From assembly GCF_003545815.1 (NCBI RefSeq), contig NZ_PDUW01000002.1:310001-374000 (forward strand): a stretch of DNA of 64,000 nucleotides, read 5' to 3'. Both the position numbers and the translations under genes were made by a program. Below, in pieces: positions 59,067-64,000 of this stretch. Each line of letters opens with the position of its first letter. Positions within the stretch are counted from its first letter, which is position 1. The stretch is from Pusillimonas caeni. GTDB taxonomy: Bacteria; Pseudomonadota; Gammaproteobacteria; Burkholderiales; Burkholderiaceae_B. The notes beneath the pieces are model-generated. The model was not told the DNA's origin. It did not search any database and worked only from the letters and a program-made list of their open reading frames with translations.

Positions 59067-60097
59067 CAGCTCTCTCCTTTGGCGGCGGGCATCAGGTCGT
59101 TCGTGTACAGGTCCTCGAGCTTGACGCCGCCGGTGTCGATGCCGGCGTCTTCCATGGATTTGAGCGCTGCCTTCCAGTCGGCCTCGGACTGCCAGCCGAT
59201 GCGCTTGTCCTTGGTCGCTTCGGTGAAGAACAGGGGGCGGTTCATGTCCAATTGCCCTTTCAGGGACACCGGGTCCAGGTTCACGCCGGGGCGCTGCTTG
59301 ATCATGGCCTGCACCGCTTCGTCTTCATGGCCGTCCCAGATGTATTCCCAGGTTTCTATCTGCACCTTGTTAAACTTCTCCAGCATCTCCCTGCGGTTTT
59401 TCAGGGTTTCTTCGGTGGCGATCAGGCCATAGCTGGGAAAGTGGATGCCATAGTCGGCCATGCGCAGGGTCTTGGCGGGCCGGGTCTTCTCCAGGAGGGG
59501 AACCTGGTGCGGCGCCACCGACATGAAGCCGTCCGCCTCGCCGGAGCTGTACAGGCCGGCCATGGCGGAAGGGGCCACCATGGTGATGTCGACCGATTTC
59601 CGGTCCAGCCCGCCCTTGGCCAGGAAGCTGTCGATGAAGGGCGCCCAGGGGCTGGCGGTGAAGCACAGAATCTTCTTGCCCTTGAGGTCTTCCAGCTTGT
59701 TGATGTTGGAATCGCGCGGCACCATCACCGCCAGGTCGGATCCGCGCACATAGCCGGCGAACGACTTCAGGGGCAGGCCCTTGTCGCGCGCGGACACCAG
59801 CAGCCCGAGCTGCACCTGGCCGATGTCGGCCTGGCCGGCGGCCACCAGCTGGATGGTGTTGAGCGAGCCGCTGCCGTCCTGGATGGTGACGTCGAGCCCT
59901 TCACGTTCGAACCATCCCTTTTCTTTGGCCAGATACATCGCCGTGTGGATTCCAATGGGCGAGAAATCGAGCCGCACCGTCACTTTTTCGAGCGCATGCG
60001 CGGCGCCTGCCGCAACGATCATGGCGGCGCCCGCCAGCGTAGCAAAAGCCGAACGGATGAGTCTGCCGCCGTGTTTTCTGTTCTGATTGCTTGTCAT
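59066..60097 (-). CDS. NMT1/THI5-like ABC transporter substrate-binding protein
   Basis: 343 aa from ATG 60097, set by a near-perfect ribosome-binding site (AGGAGGAAAC) and the following signal peptide (basic start, then FATLAGAAMIVAAGAAHA). The mature part begins VTVRLDFSPIGIHTAMYLAK, then GWFEREGLDVTIQDGSGSLN and IGQVQLGLLVSARDKGLPLK, the pyrimidine-precursor/THI5-like receptor pattern. It supplies the importer at 57448-59066. RraA-like, SDR and aspartate-dehydrogenase-like genes upstream in the operon should process its ligand. Confidence 0.92.
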   Translation of the reverse strand: MTSNQNRKHGGRLIRSAFATLAGAAMIVAAGAAHALEKVTVRLDFSPIGIHTAMYLAKEKGWFEREGLDVTIQDGSGSLNTIQLVAAGQADIGQVQLGLLVSARDKGLPLKSFAGYVRGSDLAVMVPRDSNINKLEDLKGKKILCFTASPWAPFIDSFLAKGGLDRKSVDITMVAPSAMAGLYSSGEADGFMSVAPHQVPLLEKTRPAKTLRMADYGIHFPSYGLIATEETLKNRREMLEKFNKVQIETWEYIWDGHEDEAVQAMIKQRPGVNLDPVSLKGQLDMNRPLFFTEATKDKRIGWQSEADWKAALKSMEDAGIDTGGVKLEDLYTNDLMPAAKGES

Positions 60098-60205
60098 GTT
60101 TCCTCCTGGTGGTATGGGGATGGACATGCCGCGACATGTCCATGGGGTTCTACATAAGGTCGAGACTCCTTGCTGCTTGATGGTGATGCGAATTCATGAG
60201 TTGCT

Positions 60206-60889
60206 TCAAACGTGGCCGTACTCGGCCAGGGCCTCCGCAAGCGTAAGCCCTTTCTGCAGTTCCGCCCGTATGGTTTCCTCTTTTTGTGTAAGCGCCTCGG
60301 CTTCGGCCAGCACCTGCTCGACCACCGCCTGCGGAATCACGATGGCGCCGTCCTCGTCGGCCAGGATGAAGTCGCCGGGGTTGACCTGAACCAGCGGGGT
60401 CGTGGCGCCGCGCATATATACCGGCACCTGGCAGCCGGTCACCTTCCAGCGCCCGATCGATTGCACGGGGGTGCGATAGCGCGCATAGACGGGAAAGTTC
60501 TGCGCGCCTATCCAGCGCACGTCGCGCACGCCGCCGTCCACCAGCGCGCCCAGGCAGCCTCTTTCCTTCATGCCGATGGCGATCAGTTCGCCGAAGTAGC
60601 AGATGCCGTGGCCATCGCCGCTCCAGACGCTGATGTCGCCGTCCGAGAGGCCCTGGCAGGCCTTCATCTTCTCGGCATCGCCGCCCAGTTCGTAAGGCGT
60701 CATCTGGCCCCGGATCGTGTAGGCCCAGCCGGCGAGGCGCCCGGCGGTGTGCGGGTAGGGCAGGAAGTCGGGCGAAAGGCCCTGGTCCATATAGCCCAGG
60801 GTGTCGAGGACGTCCGCCACGTTGGAGGTGTCGACGCGCTGGAAGCGGGTGCGGATGTCGTTGCGTTGTTCAGCCGTGAAACTGGCCAT
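60206..60889 (-). CDS. RraA-like protein / 4-hydroxy-4-methyl-2-oxoglutarate-type aldolase
   Basis: 227 aa. The RraA/HMG-aldolase signature is clear: GELIAIGMKERGCLGALVDGGVRD, with the Asp and Arg-Asp that bind the divalent metal and oxo-acid in family aldolases. N-terminal TSNVADVLDTLGY and C-terminal VNPGDFILADEDGAIVIP are typical. Class II (metal-dependent) aldolase or oxaloacetate decarboxylase activity on a 4-carboxy-4-hydroxy-2-oxoacid is the best guess. Placed after the SDR gene and before the receptor, it fits the end of a ring-cleavage or branched-acid route better than the RNase E-inhibitor role of E. coli RraA. Confidence 0.9.
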   Translation of the reverse strand: MASFTAEQRNDIRTRFQRVDTSNVADVLDTLGYMDQGLSPDFLPYPHTAGRLAGWAYTIRGQMTPYELGGDAEKMKACQGLSDGDISVWSGDGHGICYFGELIAIGMKERGCLGALVDGGVRDVRWIGAQNFPVYARYRTPVQSIGRWKVTGCQVPVYMRGATTPLVQVNPGDFILADEDGAIVIPQAVVEQVLAEAEALTQKEETIRAELQKGLTLAEALAEYGHV

Positions 60890-60903
60890 AGTGCGAAATC
60901 TCC

Positions 60904-61689
60904 TTAGATGCTGGGAATGAGGCCGCCATCGATGCGAATGACGGAACCGGTTAAATACGAGGCCCGGGTGCTGGCCAGGAAGGCGACCACGTCGCCGTAT
61001 TCCTGCACGCGCCCGTAGCGCCCCATGGGTATGGTGTTGGTGCTTTCCTGAATCACCTGCTCGAGCGGCTTCTGTTCTCTTTCGGCGCGGGCTTCATCCA
61101 GCTGCTGGATTCTGGCCGTGGCGATCCGGCCGGGCAGCACGATGTTGGCGGTGATGCCGTCGCGGGCCACTTCCTTGGCCAGTGTCTTGGACCAGCCCAC
61201 CAGGGCCAGGCGCAGGGCGTTGGACACGCCCAGATTGGGTATGGGTATGACCACGCCGGAAGACGTGCTGGTGATGATGCGGCCCCAGCCTTGCGCGCGC
61301 ATGTCGGGCAGGACGAGGTCGGTAAGACGCATCAGGCTCAGCACCATGGCGCGAAAATGCTTCTCCCAGGTTTCGCTCGGCACTCCCGAGGCCTGGGAGG
61401 GCGGCGGGCCGCCCGAATTGTTGACCAGGATCTCCACCTTGCCCAGGCGCGAGCGTATCGTCTCGACGTGCGCGTCGAGTTCGTCCAGCTTGTTCAGGTC
61501 CAGGTCGAGCGGCATGGCCTGCCCGCCGGCTTCCTCAATGGCCTGCACGGTGCGCTGCGCCGACGGCTGATGCACGTCGGCCACGACGACCCGGGCCCCT
61601 TCCTTTGCCAGGGATAGCGCAATGGCGCCTCCCAGGCCCCCTCCCGCGCCGGTCACCAGCGCAACTTTTCCTTCGATGCCGAAATTCAT
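60904..61689 (-). CDS. Short-chain dehydrogenase/reductase with altered catalytic residues
   Basis: 261 aa from ATG 61689. Cofactor loop TGAGGGLGGAIA (14-23 region), ADVH, NNSGG and the C-terminal GSVIRIDGGLIPSI are typical of classical SDRs. The YxxxK active-site pair is not: aligning LGVSNALRLALVGWSKTLAKE with the family puts Ser156 at the Tyr and Arg160 at the Lys. The catalytic-type Ser (TSTSSG) remains. It may use a different mechanism or have lost oxidoreductase activity. The stop lies 14 nt before the RraA-like start. The family call is firm, the reaction open. Confidence 0.9.
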   Translation of the reverse strand: MNFGIEGKVALVTGAGGGLGGAIALSLAKEGARVVVADVHQPSAQRTVQAIEEAGGQAMPLDLDLNKLDELDAHVETIRSRLGKVEILVNNSGGPPPSQASGVPSETWEKHFRAMVLSLMRLTDLVLPDMRAQGWGRIITSTSSGVVIPIPNLGVSNALRLALVGWSKTLAKEVARDGITANIVLPGRIATARIQQLDEARAEREQKPLEQVIQESTNTIPMGRYGRVQEYGDVVAFLASTRASYLTGSVIRIDGGLIPSI

Positions 61690-61703
61690 GTGGCCAGGCC
61701 TCC

Positions 61704-62519
61704 TTAAGTTCCAACCTTGATGGGCGCGCCGAGCTTGCGCAGCAGCGCGATCGCGCTGCGGGCCGTGATCAGCCCGGTCTTGGGGTTCTCGGACGGAATG
61801 TTCTCGATCGTCATGTTGAAGCTGGCCGTGTCGGCGTCCACTTCGATGTGATGCGTATTGCGTGTGACGGTCGGGTCGGCCCAGACCTCCAGCATGGTGA
61901 GGTCGGGGCCCACGCCGGCCAGCGACAGCGCCACCGACACGTTCAGGTTGGCGGGAAAGCCCTTGGCCGCTTCGCGCGCCGTGCCCGAAAATATCTTGGT
62001 CGGGCATGTGATGGCGCCCACGTCGATGCCGTTCTCGACCAGGTAGGGCGCGCCGGCCAGGCCTTGCAAGGGCTTGCGCGTGGTCATGCGCACGGAATGG
62101 ATGGTGCCTTCGGCCGCCGCCACCACGGCGTCCAGGCCGATGAGGGCGCCCGTGGGAACCAGGATCGAGCCGCCGTTGTCGATGGCGGCTTCCTTCAGTT
62201 CGGGATGCGCCAGCAGCGCTCCCACGGAAAGCACGACCAGCTTCTTTCCCGCGGCAAGCACCGGCGCCGCGATCCGGGGCAGGAGCTCGGGCGGCGCGCA
62301 CTCCACGATGACGTCGGCGTGGTCGATCAGCGCATCGAGATCGACGACGGGCACCGAGCGCCCGAGCTGCGCGACGAACTCCGTCGCCTTGTCCTTGTTC
62401 TTGGCCGATACCGCCGTCAGCCTCAACCCGGGAATCCCTTTGTCCAGCTCCGTGGCAATGACCTTGCCCACCGCGCCCAGGCCGGCGATCGCAACTCGCG
62501 ACTCAGAAACAACTACCAT
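61704..62519 (-). CDS. Aspartate dehydrogenase-family protein
   Basis: 271 aa, the usual length for L-aspartate dehydrogenase (NadX-type). Rossmann motif VAIAGLGAVGKVIATEL, ECAPPELLPRIAAPVLAAGK, VPTGALIGLDAV, and the C-terminal catalytic-type His in NTHHIEVD. The archetype oxidises L-aspartate to iminoaspartate with NAD(P). Here it is the first gene of a catabolic operon (SDR, RraA-like, ABC importer, hydrolase) and divergent from a GcvA-like LysR, so a related amino- or hydroxy-dicarboxylate, rather than NAD biosynthesis, is the likely substrate. Confidence 0.88.
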   Translation of the reverse strand: MVVVSESRVAIAGLGAVGKVIATELDKGIPGLRLTAVSAKNKDKATEFVAQLGRSVPVVDLDALIDHADVIVECAPPELLPRIAAPVLAAGKKLVVLSVGALLAHPELKEAAIDNGGSILVPTGALIGLDAVVAAAEGTIHSVRMTTRKPLQGLAGAPYLVENGIDVGAITCPTKIFSGTAREAAKGFPANLNVSVALSLAGVGPDLTMLEVWADPTVTRNTHHIEVDADTASFNMTIENIPSENPKTGLITARSAIALLRKLGAPIKVGT

Positions 62520-62601
62520 GTCAGTCCCTCTTGAAAATATGAGTGCCTCACGCTTGCCTTGCGGCTGTTTCGTGAGCCTTGGTCTTCACTTTATGGGACC
62601 G

Positions 62602-62618
62602 GTTTGCGGCGGACAAAC
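62602..62618. promoter_or_regulatory. Candidate LysR box in the aspDH/LysR divergent region
   Basis: GTTTG-N7-CAAAC is a perfect 5-7-5 dyad containing T-N11-A (62604/62616), the LysR consensus. Nearby CTCACG (62547-62552) and CGTGAG (62571-62576) form another dyad. Position between divergent starts fits a regulator-operator pair. Confidence 0.45.
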
Positions 62619-62694
62619 GATTTGAATGAGCAATATGCATGAGATAAACTCAAGAGTCGATTTGCAGCCCGCCTACCCCTCATACAGGAAAGCC

Positions 62695-63660
62695 ATGCGC
62701 CGTGTTCTGCCCTCGATGATCGCTCTTAGCGCGTTCGAAGCCGCAGGCCGCCTGGGCAGTTTTTCCGCCGCGGCCGAAGAGCTTTTCGTCACGCAAGGGG
62801 CGATCAGCCGGCAGATACGCGGGCTTGAAGAACATCTGGGCACCAAGCTGTTCATCCGGCTTACGCGACGCGTCGAGCTGACCCCCGCCGGCGAGATGTA
62901 CCTGCGCGAAATCCAGCAGGCGCTCGACCATGTCGAGCGCGCAACCGTCAACTTCAAGACACGCGAAAGCCGCCACTCCATTCTGACGATCAGCGTGCTG
63001 CCGTCGGTGGCCTCGTTCTGGCTGATGTCCCGGCTGGACAGCTTCACCCAGCGCAACCCCAGCATCGAAACCCGCATCCTCACGTCCATACGCGCCGTCG
63101 ACCTGCAGGCCAACGAAGCCGATGTGGCGATCCGGGTAGGGGCGCTGCCGGGCAAGATCTACGACGCGCGCCAGCCGCGCATCGACCTCGACATGGTGTC
63201 CAATTGGCGCGGCGTCAATGCCGAGCCGCTGTTCGACGACGTGCTGGTTCCGATCGTCTCGCCCAGGCTGCTGGACTCGAACCACCCGTTGAATACACCG
63301 GAAGATCTGCTGAGGTATCCCCTCATCCATACCGCCAGCAGAACCCATGCATGGCGCGACTGGCTGGGCATATACGGCCTGCACGAGCCGCCGGGCAAGG
63401 AAAGAATCGAGTACGGCCATTTTTTCATGGCGATCGAGGCGGCCCGCAAAGGGCAGGGGGTTGCCCTGGTGCCCAGCGTGCTGATTTCCAGCTTCAGCCC
63501 AGAGGAGCTGGTGACGCCCATCAGGTCCGAGACGCCCAGCGCGGGCTCTTATTATTTATTGATGCTTGCCGACCGGGCCCATGAACCGCAGTGCGCGGCG
63601 TTCTGCTCATGGATCAAAGAGCAGGCGGCGCACGTACAAGCGATAAGCGTGCCGGCCTGA
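62695..63660 (+). CDS. LysR-family transcriptional regulator, GcvA-like
   Basis: 322 aa from ATG 62695; this start gives the characteristic GcvA-type opening (MRR-LPS--ALSAFEAAGRLG) and follows AGGAAA, whereas ATG 62626 would add 23 unlikely residues and lie next to the LysR box. The winged helix reads SFSAAAEELFVTQGAISRQI, followed by LEEHLGTKLFIRLTRRVELT and an effector domain (LTISVLPSVASFWLMSRLDS; ANEADVAIRVG). It diverges from the aspartate-dehydrogenase-like operon and probably activates it. Confidence 0.92.
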   Translation: MRRVLPSMIALSAFEAAGRLGSFSAAAEELFVTQGAISRQIRGLEEHLGTKLFIRLTRRVELTPAGEMYLREIQQALDHVERATVNFKTRESRHSILTISVLPSVASFWLMSRLDSFTQRNPSIETRILTSIRAVDLQANEADVAIRVGALPGKIYDARQPRIDLDMVSNWRGVNAEPLFDDVLVPIVSPRLLDSNHPLNTPEDLLRYPLIHTASRTHAWRDWLGIYGLHEPPGKERIEYGHFFMAIEAARKGQGVALVPSVLISSFSPEELVTPIRSETPSAGSYYLLMLADRAHEPQCAAFCSWIKEQAAHVQAISVPA

Positions 63661-63691
63661 AGCGGGGCGACCGCGGCCGGCACCTTGGGCG

Positions 63692-64000
63692 CTACAGCAG
63701 GTAAAGCGCCTCTTCCAGGGCGACGCCCTTCAAGGCTGCAGGCTCCCACCGGCGGTTCACATAAAACTGCAGCCGTATGCCGTCGGGATCCTGGATGCAG
63801 ACCGTGCGCCTGGCGGGGTGGCTTACTTCGCGGTCGAGCGCGATGCCTTTTTCCGCCATTTTCTTCAGCGCGCGGTCCAGTTCGCTTTCATCCTTGACCT
63901 CTATGCCCACGTGGTGCATGCCGCGGGGCACGCCGGCGGGGTGGCGGAAGAGCGAAATGCCTTCGGTGCTGCTCGTGCCGCGCAGCACGCAATAGTCGCT
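63692..64000 (-). CDS. VOC/glyoxalase-family protein, 3' part
   Basis: The minus-strand frame is open to the right edge, so only the C-terminal 102 residues are seen, beginning SDYCVLRGTSS. It contains a second betaalphabeta-betabetabeta module: GMHHVGIEVKDESELDRAL with a metal-ligand His, and CIQDPDGIRLQFYVN with a metal-ligand-type position in RLQFYV. Such two-module proteins are extradiol dioxygenases or glyoxalase-type isomerases; an N-terminal module probably lies beyond the window. It converges on the LysR gene, with its stop 31 nt from the LysR stop. Confidence 0.8.
   Translation of the reverse strand, partial: SDYCVLRGTSSTEGISLFRHPAGVPRGMHHVGIEVKDESELDRALKKMAEKGIALDREVSHPARRTVCIQDPDGIRLQFYVNRRWEPAALKGVALEEALYLL

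Noticed and set aside
1-64000. tRNA, rRNA or riboswitch genes
   Set aside because: No cloverleaf, conserved rRNA string or riboswitch core was recognised by reading; a covariance-model scan would be needed to exclude small RNAs.

Overview
The window is GC-rich, densely coded DNA that looks like a betaproteobacterial chromosome, most likely family Alcaligenaceae (Bordetella/Achromobacter/Pusillimonas relatives). That assignment rests on the fmdB-aspS-endonuclease/exonuclease-clsB order at the left end and on the many solute-receptor transport operons paired with LysR, IclR, MarR and AraC regulators. It is inference from gene content; no search was run. No rRNA, tRNA or CRISPR array was recognised.

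Layout. 1-8210: housekeeping genes (fmdB end, aspS, EEP-family hydrolase, clsB) and a two-gene beta-oxidation unit (dehydrogenase/hydratase fusion plus thiolase). 8227-9699: an orphan with a possible PD-(D/E)XK nuclease core. 9908-21312: an oxidation/uptake block with a GlcF-like iron-sulfur protein, a vanillyl-alcohol-oxidase-family flavoprotein, two tandem AraC paralogues, a small orphan gene, a complete Liv-type ABC importer and a GYD-alpha/beta-hydrolase fusion. It ends at a good intrinsic terminator, facing a luciferase-like monooxygenase.

22521-29574 is the accessory part: an intact IS30-family element with 25-bp inverted repeats, an orphan membrane protein, a lone ABC ATPase with degenerate catalytic motifs, an Rpn-type nuclease, a divergent TetR/cupin pair sharing an operator-like palindrome, and a membrane diguanylate cyclase. 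29732-34918 is a four-gene operon (DUF3348, DUF802 MotA/TolQ-like with a very long coiled coil, MotB/OmpA-like, DUF2894). It resembles the ion-driven ZorAB/MotAB motors but lacks Zorya effectors, and is the strongest candidate for an undescribed system.

35092-63660 is a run of catabolic islands, each pairing a transporter with enzymes and a regulator: (i) octopine-dehydrogenase-like and 3-hydroxyacyl-CoA-dehydrogenase-like enzymes with a NitT/TauT ABC importer having two different permeases, followed by MarR; (ii) a TRAP transporter, IclR, and a Rieske oxygenase/NicX-like/alpha-beta hydrolase operon, where the TRAP and Rieske operons share a 25-bp operator-like sequence; (iii) LysR with a gamma-glutamyltransferase-like protein, amidohydrolase, D-threonine-aldolase-like protein and ABC importer; (iv) a GcvA-like LysR divergent from aspartate-dehydrogenase-like, SDR, RraA-like, ABC importer and hydrolase genes. 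The right edge cuts a VOC/glyoxalase gene. Within an island the genes usually overlap by 1-8 nt, so each is probably one transcript linking uptake to degradation; the substrates cannot be read from the sequence.
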